A DNA stretch of 64,000 bases from Beaufortia kweichowensis. Taxonomy: Eukaryota > Chordata > Actinopteri > Cypriniformes > Gastromyzontidae. Both the position numbers and the translations under genes were made by a program. The stretch is from the NCBI GenBank assembly GCA_019155185.1, contig CM032801.1, positions 5,819,351-5,883,350 of the forward strand, read 5' to 3'. Shown one piece after another: positions 12,698-25,943 of this stretch (positions within the stretch are counted from its first letter, which is position 1; each line of letters begins with the position of its first letter). The notes under the pieces were generated by a model that was given only the letters and a program-made list of their open reading frames with translations, searched no databases and was not told the origin of the DNA.

Positions 12698-15679
12698 TAT
12701 GAATTAGGAGTTGAATTAGGTACTAACTACCCAGATCACCATAGCAACCACTTAGTAACAACCCAGAATACATTAGCAACCACATATCAGCATGCTAGTA
12801 CACATTCACAACAACCAGAAAACCGCATCATGGCAGTGGATTTTGCATTAGTCACATCTTTTAAAAGAATCAAAGTCACATACAGCTCATTGTGAGTCGT
12901 CAGACAGTTGAACCAAATTTCCTCCTGTTGTCTTTGGTTGCTATGCCTCAGGTGACAGTGGCATGAGGACAATAGATAATTGGTGTGTTGTGAGTGGATG
13001 TCAGGATACTCCTCCCTCGGCAGGAAGACCCTGTTCATGCCTGAAAAAAACAATCAGGGATAGAGGAATGTTCAGAGATGGTCAGCTCCATGTCTGGGTA
13101 CTTTTCCATTCTGACCCACTTTTTACTATTGGGAATGAAATATGACCATAAAAACAAAACAATTTAGCAGTATAAATTTTTCAGTGGTAAGTTTTTTGCT
13201 GTTTTTCAGTAAAATTATGCACATACAAAAATCAAAAAATATTCAATTGGGAAAGGAATTAGCTGATTTCAAGACAATTTGAGGAATTCAGAAGAAAATT
13301 GAACATTGTTACACAGCTAAACAATGACATTTGCTTCTGTGTTGCTCACAGACAATCCAACATTATAGTCGTGTCATCTGCGCAGACACGGTGACAGAGC
13401 ACAGAAGTGATCTGTGCAGATCTTATTTCATGTTACATGGAAAATAGATTAAGATTGTTTCACTGTCAGCTCCTGTTTCTCTGTTCTACATACAGTATGT
13501 CACGTACTGCTTTAATGAGAGCTGTACATCTGAAACGTGACATGTCCCATGATGAGTCTGCTTTGTCTTATCTTAATTGTTTCTCCCAGACTGGTATGAA
13601 TTAAAGATTAAGATCAAATAGAGACTTTGCATTAAGTGACACTCCTTTCAGATGTTTCTCATAAAAACTTTCAAGTAAACTTTTATGTCTTTTCTAGAAT
13701 TTCAGAGATCTCAACAATGTTTCAAACTGTGCTAAAATACATGCACTTTAATGAGTTTCATAATCAAAACTTATATTTAAAATAATTTTCTGTTTCTTTA
13801 AATATTTTCCTGATGTAACATTAATGTGTTTTGTTTTATGATTGGGCGTTTCACTAACATATTAAACAAGTTGGGAAACTTGGTTTGGCAGTGCTTACAC
13901 TGAACTAAGGACCTTTTTGTTGCCTGTTTAAAGATAGTTGTGTAAAAGTTAAGGAAAATTTCAAGCGAAAAAAAAACCAAGCTAAGAGCATGAAACTAAA
14001 CCTGATGTAACATTTTACTAAACAGACTTCAACTTTCCCTTTCCGGATGAACTGACTTTGCAAAACAAAGTAAAAAATCTTCATTTGGTGAACATGATGA
14101 CTCACATTTGCCCTCAGAAATAGGCAAACGAATAGTTTCGTTTCATATCAGTTACTTGTTTTTCAGAGATTTATCCACTCTTTACTTTTTCTTCATTATA
14201 TTCAATGCAGTACTTACAGTTCTCAGCCTAAAGACTGTAAGTTTATGCCACTCATTTTGAAGCTGATGGCATCAAACTGCTGTAATTCTATTTCAACTAA
14301 GACCCACTTGTTTTCTCCACTCACTTTTTCTGTATGTGTGAGTGTGACTTGTTAAATTTTATATCCATGGAGAGACTGTCTCACCCAAACCAAGGCTGGT
14401 TTTAGACTAGACATGGTGTAGGTGGAAGCTGCTCTGGATGTACGTGCAAACCATGTGTGTCTAGCCACATGATCATATTTGAGGCCATAAGAATACAACC
14501 CTGTTGCCAATTCTATTTTAAACATACAAATTCATCTGACACACCACTCGACATAAAGTAGTAAATAATAAGAGTACCGTGTCAACACAATAGAGTATTG
14601 TCCATGCACAATGACTATCCTCTGAATTAAGAGAAATTGTACCAATCCTACGTCCTTGAAAACAAGATAAAGCTTTGTGGTGAACTTGTGCAGCTGTGAT
14701 CAGATGGGAGTTTTTCTGTTTAACATCAGGTCGGTAACACACAGCAGATTCTTGTTCTTTGGGTGCGAATCCCACGTGGAAGGTGTGCGTCCTCACACTA
14801 AAAACAACACACCAGATGTTAGTGAGTGTTAACATGCAGGGAAAATGACAAATTTGTGTGTTGTCACACTTTTTTTAGGATACTGACGTTAAACTTGGCC
14901 ACGACAGATTTTTGCATTCCATAACAAAGGTCTCCCTGTGTAAAGAGTTTTAACAGCAGTTTATTTGGTAAACTAAGAGGAAAGACTTTCAGCTATAAAA
15001 TATATATAGAATTTATATTTTTGTAGACAAACTATTTAATGTATTTATCTTTTTTAAATAAACTTTATTTAATTAAACTGAATAATGAAGAGAAAGCAGC
15101 CAATAAATGTGAATTCCTTCAATACTGTTTAAAAAGCATCTTGAGACCTCAAGAACCTACTTGACAAAATGCCATGAGAACAAATTCTAGGTTAAAGGGT
15201 GAAACACCAAAGACGCTAAAATACATGATTTGAATTATTTAGACTTTTAAGTCTAAACATAACTCTCATCGTTACATTTGTGATATTAAATTCCATATTA
15301 TTCTATGTGGAGAAATATTAATGAGTGACTTTTAAATAGTCAGTTTGTAGGTGGAAGACTTTCATTGTGGGGACATTTGGATCCCTCACACACCTTATGA
15401 CATCTAATAAAAACCATTAACTGCGTAAAAGTTAGTCAAGTAAAAACACAATTCAGAACTTAATTCTAAGAAAAGTATTTTGTTATTAAGTGCAGTTGCA
15501 TTCATAAACGTACATAATTCTGATCCAACTATTTATATGTTAAAAATCATATAGCGTTGAAGTGTTTATAATAAAATGTTAAACTCAAGCATTCAAGCAG
15601 GTTAAACTCAAGCATTACCAAACTTTATAACAGCATTCTTCACAGCTGGGTAAGCTGTAGTCGTTTTTTCTTCATCTTG

Positions 15680-15841
15680 CGTGCATGTGTGTGTGCGCGC
15701 GCACCCGCGTGTGTGGATGGGGAGCGTGCCTCGAGTCCGCAATAGCTCAAGTCATTTCTGAATCTGCACTGTCGGCATGTGTGTTACATTTACATCAGAC
15801 TGAAGTGTGCTGAGGTCCTGAGCTGCTCTCCACGCGTGAAG
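15680..15841 (+). promoter_or_regulatory. Candidate slc29a1 promoter and non-coding first exon
   Basis: A CpG-richer stretch (GCGCGCGCACCCGCG near 15700, then CTCCACGCGTGAAG) ends in AAG|GTAAAA at 15841, a plausible donor. CpG density stays raised to about 16500. The coding exon of slc29a1 follows an acceptor at 20805, so an upstream non-coding exon must exist. This is the best candidate but is not proven, and other first exons are possible. Confidence 0.4.
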
Positions 15842-17956
15842 GTAAAATAACACTTCTATACATTCAAACGTTCATTTCAGCTAGAGATAACATGTATAGT
15901 TTATGAGTATGTGATATTGTTTTTGTTTCAATGATTTGTGCTGTTGAAACCTATATATTATGTTGGAACTATATATGTGGTACATCGACAGTGAAAGGTT
16001 AAGGAAATTGCGTTGTGTTTTACAGAAATAACTTATACATTATCAGCCAGATTTAGATTTTCTTAAAACGATGTCAACAAAGCGCGTGACCGCTGGTTAA
16101 ATTTAGCGGCAAATTGACGGCGTTGTTATATATATACCGCGGGGAATCTTATGGTGTTTCTGTTACGAGTTTCTTCTAAATGTACGAAAAGTCACAATAA
16201 CAACGCGATATGAACTTTGTTAGCGTTTTTAACCGGTGTAATTGTTCGTCCAGAATACGCTTGTTTTCCACGTGGTGCAACAACAGGACGCGGTGTGTGT
16301 GGTGTTCGTGAACTTATTTTAACAACGTACGAATTGTGTGAATATGCTGGTTTAAATATAAGTAGCTTGGTCGTCGGAAAGATATACCGGGCAAGGTTAA
16401 GTGTGGAAGATATGTTTTTATATTGCAGTTTGAAAGAAAGTTGGCGCGTACATGATGTAAGTAGTAACGCACGTCATGACGTCAGAGCACTTACGTTATG
16501 GAAATATATAATATTTATATATAAATAAATATATATATATATTTATTTACTTGCTTATTTGTTTTATTCTCCGTGTTTATCCAGTAATTGTCTAAACACA
16601 ATAAAAGTTTTTTATTGACTTCAATAAACATATTTTACAGTAACGGTATTAGTGACAGTTTTGCGTAAACATCCACTAAACGTGTAGCTGGTTATTGAAG
16701 ATTCTTCAAGACACTTAATGTCATTGCATTTCACAACAGGATACCAAAGAAACTCCTTTTCTCAGAACCGCCATTTTTCATGAATGTCATTGTTGTGATG
16801 AATTTTAATAAACTGATGTCAACATTCTTTTTCCCAGTCAGTTCCCTTTAAGTTCTCAGAGGTATCACAACAGGATAACCACAGCACATTGTGGTGTTCT
16901 AAAAGGTGTTTTGAAAGAACTTCCTTCCAGACAATGTTGTCATGCTTTTGGACATATGTGCACATGGTTTACAGCTCATCTGTTGGACTGTTGATGAGGT
17001 TCATGTGAGCTTTATCATAGACAGAGACCTCTCTGTACCATCAAATGTTCTTAGTGTTTACGTATGGCGTGCATTTAATTATGAGCTGGAACCAGAAGAT
17101 GTAGTTTGGTCTTTAGAGGTAGTATTGTTTGTGATTGCGCCAGGAATTGCACGCACAAGAGAATGTCTGCAATTTCAGTCTCAAACCCTGTTTACTTCTT
17201 TCAAACACATGTTCATGTTTTTGTTGTGCATTAACACATAATTATGATGCAGTTTCCACCAATATCTTTTTTCAATTTAGAGAAATAAAAATGATTGTGG
17301 ATACCATTTAATGTAAAGCAAAAGGTTTTGAGTGCTTTAATATTTGGCACAAATAAGCCGACATACTGAAGCCTTCAGTGCCCTGAGTAACATGGCAGTG
17401 AGTTAAAATCATAATGCCTCACTCGCTTTCATAAACTTTTCCAAGAGGATGAGAATAGGAGGTAAATTAAATGGATGTGAGCCCTGGCCAATATTGAGGT
17501 TATTAACCTTGAATAATTTCCAGAAGGGAGAACATGCCTGACGTCCAGAGTAATGCTTTTGAAATGAGTCAGAGAGCTTAAGTATAACCTGCTTCTGCTT
17601 TTCTTCTGTAAAACAGGACTGAATTCATTATTGAAGGTTTATCTGTGTTTGCTGCAGGTGGGGTTTTTTGTTTGAGACCATGCGTATTCATGGTGTGGAG
17701 TCGGGACAGTTTGTAAATGTCTACATTTTTATGTATGTTAACAGCGGAGCAACAAGAAATTAAGAACCTTTAATGTGTGATGAAATTTGCCTGGAATAAA
17801 TGTTGTTAAATCAGGATATGAGAAAGTATTTCAACATAAAAATCGATACTCCTATAGCTGCAATCCATAACGTTTGCATGTCCATCTCTGTTTAAAAGAT
17901 AAACTGCAGGTTATTTCACATACATATCTGTCTTGAGAAACAACTGATGTTTCTCA

Positions 17957-18068
17957 TGAAATCTGACACGACAGCTCAAATTATAAATCATTGTAATAAG
18001 CTGAACGTTGTGGATCTGGGTAAGATAAGAAGATAAGACTTGAACACTGATCTTTTATGTACTTGCTC
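17957..18068. repeat. Dispersed repeat family, copy 1
   Basis: It shares ordered blocks with 31079-31190: GAAATCT.AC, ACAGCTCAA.TTATAAAT, GTAAGATAAG, GAACACTGATCTTTT and TGCT. No coding potential. Class unknown. Confidence 0.65.
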
Positions 18069-19526
18069 GGTAAGGTTTTTTTTTGTTTTACATCACTTTG
18101 CATCCAAGTCTCCTTGTTGTTGTGGACCCTGTTAAAGGACCTGTGTTGTGGAGAGAAACAGATTTGTCTTGTTGTGACATTACAGCAGAAATCTGTTTTA
18201 AGCTTCTCTTTTGCACTGTGATCTTCTCAGCTTACAGGTCTCGGTAGGTCCGCTGAAGGCTTCACACATCAACAGACTATTTCAGGACATTACAGCTTTG
18301 TTGTCAAACGCTGAGCCGCAGAGACACATTTTGGAAGCGCAGTCACAGGCGGTACTTTCGGTGGGCAGTCTGGGAAAACAGCCAGGGTGGTTTTCAGGTC
18401 CTGGCAGGCGTATAAAATCGGGTGACTGATTGTAGGTCAGGATTAATTGTGCAATGCGGCGGTGTGCTCGCTGGCTCGTGCACACAGTACAAATGGAGGG
18501 TTTGGATGAGGTGAGAGAGTTTGAATAAGTTGGACGGCTCGTGAGGCTATGTGGGAGTGTTTTGTGAATTGTAAGTTCAAGAAGTTGTTGACACGGGTTT
18601 GGAAAAATGTCTTTAGGATGTTTCCGCACGGATACAAAGGTTTTTCTTTCAAACCACACATACACATAGGCATTAAACACTGTGAAAGGTCCAGGCTGCT
18701 TTAAATTGTCTGTAAACTGATTTAACAAATTTGTTTGGATTTACTTATACTGTATCAGCTAGGTTTTCTTGCTGTGTCCGTGTACACAGTGGTACACAAT
18801 TCATTCCTGGAGTTCCACAGTATCTCTTAACCGGCCAGCCAGGAAATTGAGAGATAAGTCCAATCAAAATGAAAATATTTCATTTGGGTTGAGTCGATGT
18901 TATCAGTTTGCTTCAACGGCACATGTCAGGTTCACTAAATTAACTTGCCCATTATAACTTTTACATTGAAGTAGAATATTAAATGTTTTGCAGATGTTAC
19001 CTTGACCTTGTTTGAGAGGTGATTTGACACACTGTTTGCCTTTATTAAAGCATAAGGTCAACTTACTGAGACAATAGGAACGTTATTGTCATGATGGAGA
19101 TGAAGACTGCAGTGATTGGAATCAGATTGTCTCAATGTGACTGAAATGCCAGATAAATTAAAATAGGGCATAATAAACTAATTCATTTGACATTAAGAAT
19201 TTAAGATTTAAATCTTGGATATGTTTTTTAAAATAAGAATAAGAAATAGAGTATGGAGCATAATCCTAAAATGTTTATATAAAATAGTTGGTACAAACAT
19301 CAAAGTTGCTAATGGATCACATCCCAGCGCATTAATACACAATACAAACGTCTGTATTGTGTATCATGACAGTTGTTTGAATGACTCGAGTGCTTTGGTG
19401 TTCTGTGTGTTTACAGCAAGCTTCAAAAATGTGTTTTATCGGACTGATGAGAGCTTTTTCTGGAAGAGACTGATGTGTCTGTATGTTTCTTTCCTTCATC
19501 TTGCTGATCTTCTTCAAACAGCCACA

Positions 19527-19566
19527 CATCATTGTTGACACTAAAGCATCATTGTTGACACTAAAG
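19527..19566. repeat. Perfect 20-bp tandem duplication
   Basis: The unit CATCATTGTTGACACTAAAG occurs twice in direct succession without mismatch, which suggests a recent slippage event. Confidence 0.9.
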
Positions 19567-19914
19567 CGTCTGTATAAGTCCGTTCTACTTGTTCATGTGA
19601 AATAAACAGACATAATCACTATTAAATGTGACCCATAGCTTACTCTATACAGCATGTAAAAATGAACATAAAATTTCATACACATACAGGCACTTACTCC
19701 TGGGTTGGTGCAACTCTCTCTGAATGAATGCAATAGATTAAGTGTCTGGTCTGGTTTAATGAAATGAGTTTGAGAGGACTGACGGGGAGATGCACAACAA
19801 TTCATTTTCCAGCCCTAAATTCCCAGTGTTTTTAGAAAGGAAGGTGATTAATTCCTAGACTAGGCTGGGTCACCTTATGTCTTATGACCTCCTTTATCCC
19901 TGCTGAAAAAAAAA

Positions 19915-20180
19915 CAGTAGAGCTTCTAATGGTTTCCTTTACAAATACCAGTATGAACCATCAGCTTTTTACCAGTAAAACCATTACAAAAATTCCTTTA
20001 TGTAGTGTGTTTTGAGCCTTATTCCAATAGGATTTAATGGTGTTTTCTTCCAGTCCACCAATAGAATCCAACACATTACCAGTAGAGACCCACAGAGACA
20101 TTATAGTTTCCATTAAAACCAATACAATTCCCATTATAACCATTAAATCCATTAGAATTTCTCTGACGGTTTCTATTGTT
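19915..20180. repeat. Degenerate CCATTA-rich interspersed repeat
   Basis: Variants of ACCATTA / CCATTAAAACC / ACCAGTA recur at short irregular spacing on both strands, unlike neighbouring sequence. It is probably part of an interspersed element; its ends are unclear. Confidence 0.4.
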
Positions 20181-20810
20181 TCTTTTTTTAGCAGGAATGG
20201 TACAGGTACAAGGCTTTAAGTTTCCATTTGCATAATTTCTTGCTTTATTAAGTACATAATATCACTCTTCTGTTGAACAACATCTACCGTGGAGTTCTGG
20301 CATGCATGGAAAACGACTTTATCTTGCCTGAAACCATTTTAATATGAATTCAGTTATGTTAATAGAAAATCCCTGACCTTGCTTTCTAGAACACCCAGCA
20401 GATTGGAGAAATCCCAAATGAGAACATTTATGTTTGTTTAGATAACGTGTATGTGTTGCACTTGCCAGAATATCCATTAGAAGAATCATATTGTTGGTTG
20501 AAATGCAATAACAGCAAACACTTTACACACTAAACATTCAGAGAAACAGACGTTAAAATCTGCAGCTCCATTACGTATTTAGACACATACTTCCGCAAGT
20601 ATTTTGCAAAACATTTCACAAGAGACAAGGGATTTTGTAATATTCGAACCAGTTGGTTTTAATTCATTGCCAAATGGGTCCAAAAAAATGTAGATTGATA
20701 TAAAGCACGTAATATACTGCAATTAGATTCATACATAACCTGCAATTTATTTATTGTTACAAATTTTCTGTTATGTTTATGTTAATTTTATGTGTGTTGT
20801 TGTAGATTTG

Positions 20811-20834
20811 ATGCCAGATTTTGAAACCAAGTGA
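20811..20834 (+). promoter_or_regulatory. Short upstream ORF in slc29a1 5' leader
   Basis: ATG at 20811 opens a 7-codon frame ending in TGA at 20834, 21 nt before the main ATG, inside the exon that starts after the acceptor at 20801-20805. Short uORFs so close to a start can reduce initiation. That effect here is inference. Confidence 0.5.
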
Positions 20835-20855
20835 CGGATCGGACAGACAGACAGG

Positions 20856-23800
20856 ATGACGGCAGTGAACGCGCCACGTGACAGGTGAGTTCACATGACG
20901 GGTCTCTACATCACATGATGATTAAATTCTACATGCAAATAACATGAAATGTCTTTCAGGTACAATGCTGTGTGGATCATATTCTTCATTCTGGGGTTGG
21001 GAACTCTCCTGCCGTGGAACTTCTTCATGACCGCTACCATGGTAAGAATTCAACCATTGAGTGTCTAAATAACACTTAAAACTTGGTTGATTTGATTAAA
21101 GTTATCCAGAAATGGGGATTCTTGCATCTTGTGAAATGTCAAATGACAACTAGTCATGAACTAATGAGATTTAGTTTGTCAATCGTCATCTCACTATTTT
21201 TAAATCTGGCAAAATATAACAGTTAAATATAAGTATAAACCAGTTAAGACTGATATACCCTTAAAATGTTATGCCATTATAGAAGATATGAGAAGCGTTT
21301 TTTATCTCCGACTTTTTGTTCTACTGATCTACAGTACTTTACCAGTCGTCTGAAGGATCCACAGACTAACGGAGAGCTCAATCAGACTGTCAATGGTACG
21401 ACGGTGGGCGACACGCGTAACGTCCTGGAGTCAAAGTTCAACAATGTGATGACGCTGTGTGCCATGGTGCCACTTCTCATTTTCACCTGCCTCAACTCCT
21501 TCATACACCAGAGGTAACATGAGATGATGAACATCTGACAGATCAAGACAAATCATGTAGCACACCTTAGACATGAACCAGCATGATAAAGTGGATATCT
21601 GCTGTAGTGCTTATTATGTTAAAATTAAGCTTTTAAAAGCGTATGAATGTTTTAAAATTACACATTAAAATGTGATATTGTGTTTTATTTCCAATAAAAT
21701 ATGAAAGGTTACCATGACTTTCCTTAAAACCCTGAAAAAGTTCCATGGTGGATTAGTTTTGTGGGTTGGGTTAAATGTATATTTCTGTAGATAACATAAA
21801 TGTTAACATTTCATGACCACTTTATATATATATATATATATATATATGAGGTTTATATAACACTAGAGAATGTTTGTTTAAATTAAAAGTGAAGATTACC
21901 ACAAAGCTCTTCAAACAGACCTTCAGGAAAGTTGATCTCGTGTTATTTTCTACTTTCGCTGTGTTTCTCAGGATCCCTCAGAAGTTGAGGATCTCCGGCA
22001 GTCTCTCGGTCATTCTGGTGGTGTTTCTCATCACTGCAGTCTTGGTGAAGGTGGAGATGGAGCCCCTGCCATTCTTTACTTTCACCATGATCAAAATCAT
22101 CTGCATCAACTGTGAGTAACGCCCCCATCATCATGTTAGTTACCGTCAGGGTTCTTGTGTTCTTTAGATCTGGTCATGGGGTTCTGACTCTGTTTAGACA
22201 TCTTAATGAGAACAAGATGGCTCGAGTCCACATGCACATTGTTTGATGCTGATATTAATACAGACAGTCTTAAGAATCAAACGAATGATACCTCCTCACA
22301 TTGTGCACCTTTGATTGAGATGAAACGAGAAAGTCTTATAGATTTACATTGTGAGTCACATCTAGAATGGCACAGCAATGTCCCTGACGCCACCAAAAAC
22401 ATGTTTGTCTTGAGATGTTTAAATCTAGATGTTCTCCTCTTGTTTCAGCATTTGGGGCGATTCTACAGAGTAGTCTGTTCGGTCTGGCTGGAATGCTCCC
22501 AGCCTCGTACACCACACCCATCATGAGCGGCCAGGGCTTGGCAGGGACCTTCGCTGCCTTCTCCATGATATGTGCTCTTGCCAGTATGTATTCCTTAGCG
22601 GCCCTTCTTAAAGAGACTGTTCACCCAAAAATAAAAATTATGTCATAGTTTTTTCACTCTTATGTCATTCAAACCCTGTATATGATTCTTTCTTTTGTGG
22701 AACATAAAAGAAGATATTTTGCAAAACGCTGGTCACCGGCACCCATTGAATTCCATTGTACCTTGTGTTCATACTATGAAAGTGAATGTGTGCCGGTAAC
22801 CAGCGTTTTGCAAACTATCTTCTTCTGTGTTCTGCTGAAGCAAGAAAGTCATACAGGACGTGACGTAAGGGTGAGTAAATAATAAAATAATTTATATTTT
22901 TGGGTAAAATAAATTGATCAAACGCACTGAATAGCAAGTGACCTCTTCTCTTGACCATGAATCTTCTGTTTTCCAGCCGGCTCAGCGTTACAGGACAGTG
23001 CCTTTGGTTACTTCATCATTGCTTGTGTTGTGATTCTTCTGGCCATCCTCTCTTACCTCATCCTGCCCAAAATGGTACATAACGACTACATTTATTAATT
23101 CAGCAAATGAGAGAGCACTCCACACATTACTGTGGAGGAGACTGATGCATTGAATATTAATTTTGTATGTTAACATGATTTGTTTTTCAGGAGTTTTTCC
23201 AGTATTACTCTGAAAGTAGTGGTAGCAGACCCATCAGTGATGAGGAGAACAAGATGGACCTGCTGAAGCCGGGTAACACCATTTTTCTATATTTTATAAC
23301 TATTTAACTATTTTATATTTTAGAGAATCAGTGGCTTTTTCTTCTAAACTCATACAATCTCATTTGTACTTTGAGATTGTATGTTTTCTTTGTGTGCTGT
23401 AAAACTACCGAAAACATGATCCTAATCTTGTAGAAAAGCGATTGATTTTTTTAAAATGAATTAATAAAATTAATTAAAAAAGCTATCAGAGATTCTGTGA
23501 GCATGGAGATGGCTCACATAAATGTCTGTTGTTTGGACATGGAAACTTTCTTATTTAACTGGTGTATACTATTTTTGTATCATTCATGTTGTAGGAGTTA
23601 ATACAAAATTGCCACCTTGTAAAATTGATTCATTTTCACGTAGGTCTGTTATTTTTCAGGAAACATATTGGTCTATGAGATATGTTAAACTGTTTATCTG
23701 TCTTGTAGATAGTCCAGCTGAGAAGAGACCGGTTGTAAGCCTTACTGATGAAGACACCAGACCCGCTCTTTCAGTGTTTGCCATCTTTAAACAGGTATTA

Positions 23801-25943
23801 ACTCAAACCAGTCTAATATCTGCATTGCCACATATCAGCCGTATTAAAGCTACCATCTAGACATCTTGGATTTAGGATATTTCCGGGTTGGGGGTGGGAA
23901 ATATCCTAAACCCCAGTTGTCTGGAATAACTTGTGTATGGTTGTTACAGCTTCAAATCTGATTCAGTATAATGATATAAAATAATGTAATAACAGTTGTC
24001 AGATGATGTTGACAGATGTCTCATCTCCCCTGTAGATCTGGGTGATGGCTCTTTCCGTATGCTTTGTCTTCACCATCACTATCGGCACCTTCCCAGCCAT
24101 CACCGTTGATGTCAAGTCCACTGTGGCAGACGGGGGTGTTTGGGGTAAGTGTGTTTGGATGTTTCTCTATATGTACGTTCCTACTTCTAGTGAGAACAAT
24201 AGCACAAACAGATAAGTTATTTTAAATAGCGTGTTCAAAGTCCTGCAGAGACTTCACAGCTGGTATGTTGCTTTTCACAGAAAAATATTTCATCCCCGTT
24301 TCCTGTTTCCTCCTGTTTAATGTGATGGACTGGGTCGGCAGGAGCCTCACTGCTGTTTGTATGTGGGTACGTATGCGAACGCTTTATTAATGAGTCAAAC
24401 GCAGCATCTGGTTTGTGTTTGTAACTGTCTCTTCCTGAGCTTTTCACGGAATTCCTAATAAAATGTTCTTTCCGGACATATTTGAAGTACAAAGAGCAGA
24501 ACTGGGGGGATTGTCATACTTTAAAGGGACTTTACTGCATTAGTAATCCAATGATTCAGTCTGCCTGGATGTCCTGTGAGAAAACTGATAATTTTGTATT
24601 ATCATTTCAATGTTGGTGATTATGCTTGTACATCAGCACTCTTGAAACGTCTCCCATCCAATCAGATGCAAGGAGCCGTTTTATGATGTTATTGGTAACA
24701 CTGCTAAATCAGTTTTTCTTTTATGCATGGACTGAAGCTTTGAGCATTTGGCATCTTATTCAACACAAAACATTTCACATGGAATTCTGCTGGTTATGTA
24801 ACTCTGTAAAATGATATCTAAGTTCAGTCAAACTCACTTCAAATGATCAAGAAAAGCGGATTATGTCTGATTAGAATCACTTAAGAAGTCTTTCTCAGTA
24901 TTTTGAGGTGAGTTTTAAATGCTGTCTGCTTTTCACATGCCTCATTCAGTCATGTGCAGTTCAGCAGTTTATGGCATGTTCAGCTGTTTAACTCGTTTGT
25001 TTCTTTACGTACAGTCGAAGCAGTGTGTAGTTTGTGTCCATATAATTGACAGAATTGAATTTGTGGAATAGCTGAGGATCACGAGAGAAACTGGCGAGGA
25101 GTGACAATGAGCAATTGAATTAAAAACGTCATGACCGCGTGTCTGAGGTACAGCTGTAAATTTGTCGGGTTTCGTTTTTTGTGTCATGGGTTTTGAGGAT
25201 CAAAGCTAGTTTCACATGGACTCTCGCATGACCTCGCATGTTATTTCAGCCCCACAGGCACATAGTGCCTCGTGCACATATACCGGCTGATGTTTTACTG
25301 TTATGTTTTCTTTTTTGCTTTTAGATTTTCTGGGAGCTAGATGTTAACAGCTTATATATTAGATATGTTTCTGTCATCTGATTCCATGTTAAATATGCTA
25401 TGAATAATAAATTATTAACAAAATCTAATCTCTGTTCTTTCTCTGTTCAGCCTAGTAAAGACAGCATCTGGTTGCCCATCCTCGTCATCGCTCGTGTGGT
25501 GTTTGTTCCCCTCTTCATCTTATGCAACGTGCAGCCCAGATACAACCTGCCCGTGTGGTTCGCCCATGACGCCTGGTACATCATCTTCATAATCTTCTTC
25601 TCCTTCAGTAATGGATACCTGGCCAGTCTCTGCATGTGCTTTGGACCCAAGTAAGTTTATTTTATATCAGGCTGAAAGCTTATAACTGGTGTTGCCGTTT
25701 AAATTTAAAACAAATCTTACAGACAGAGAGATATTAGTTCCATACATCAGATTTATGTGCCTGTTGTAAACATTTGAGTCTCTACTCTCACACAGTTCTC
25801 TCCCTGGTAATGTTTTATGTTTGTCCCACAGGAAAGTGGCCCAGCATGAAGCAGAAACCGCAGGAGCCATCATGGCCTTCTTCCTCTCTCTTGGTTTGGC
25901 TCTGGGAGCTGCTTTATCCTTTGGCTTCCGGGCCATGATCTGA
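20856..25943 (+). CDS. slc29a1: Equilibrative nucleoside transporter 1 (ENT1)
   Basis: ENT1 moves purine and pyrimidine nucleosides across the plasma membrane by facilitated diffusion. Twelve coding exons: 20856-20884, 20960-21041, 21335-21513, 21972-22111, 22449-22583, 22977-23074, 23191-23272, 23709-23794, 24036-24144, 24281-24366, 25451-25650 and 25832-25943. All are GT-AG and in phase, 1338 nt or 445 aa (human about 456). Seen: TM1 with GLGTLLPWNFFMTAT (about residues 22-36); sequons NQT and NGT at about N53 and N57 in the first external loop; FGLAGMLPASYT and PIMSGQGLAG in the substrate-pathway helices; a hydrophilic central loop coded by exons 7-8; FTITIGTFPA; GRSLTAVCMW; and the C-terminal SNGYLASLCMCFGP. 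Eleven hydrophobic segments fit the family. The ATG has A at -3. slc29a1 versus a fish a/b duplicate cannot be settled here. Confidence 0.96.
21823..21847. repeat. (TA)n microsatellite in slc29a1 intron
   Basis: A pure TA run lies in the intron between the exons ending at 21513 and starting at 21972. Confidence 0.9.
22612..22915. mobile_element. Fold-back MITE in slc29a1 intron
   Basis: The ends read TTCACCCAAAAATA and the near reverse complement TATTTTTGGGTAAA. The centre holds 22-bp arms (22721-22742 and 22790-22811) that pair with one mismatch, so nearly the whole element can fold into a hairpin. GTTCACCC...GGGTGAGTAAAT termini with AGAAGATATTTTGCA stems are very common in cyprinid introns. 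There is no ORF of its own. It lies wholly between exons 5 and 6 and splicing signals remain intact. Confidence 0.8.

Larger units (their letters stand above)
7320..15650. other. Long AT-rich intergenic region
   Basis: No exon with convincing splice sites and family similarity was found. Contents noted: a (TA)n tract at 9798-9822 with AT-rich flank to about 9960, one MITE copy at 12464-12697, and otherwise low-GC sequence. Open frames of 60-105 codons occur but look random. Confidence 0.5.
15842..20805 (+). other. Presumed first intron / 5' region of slc29a1
   Basis: No coding exon is supported. It holds an AT microsatellite at about 16498-16550, one copy of a dispersed repeat at 17957-18068, a perfect inverted repeat at 19336-19363, a 20-bp tandem duplication at 19527-19566, and a degenerate CCATTA-rich repeat at about 19915-20180. 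Confidence 0.45.

Noticed and set aside
16217..16528. 103-codon frame in the CpG-rich stretch downstream of the candidate slc29a1 promoter
   Set aside because: No family resemblance and it ends in an AT microsatellite. Raised CpG explains the lack of stops.
18211..18728. Open frames on both strands in the slc29a1 5' region
   Set aside because: Frames on both strands of the same DNA, no known domain, and no convincing splice sites linking them to slc29a1.
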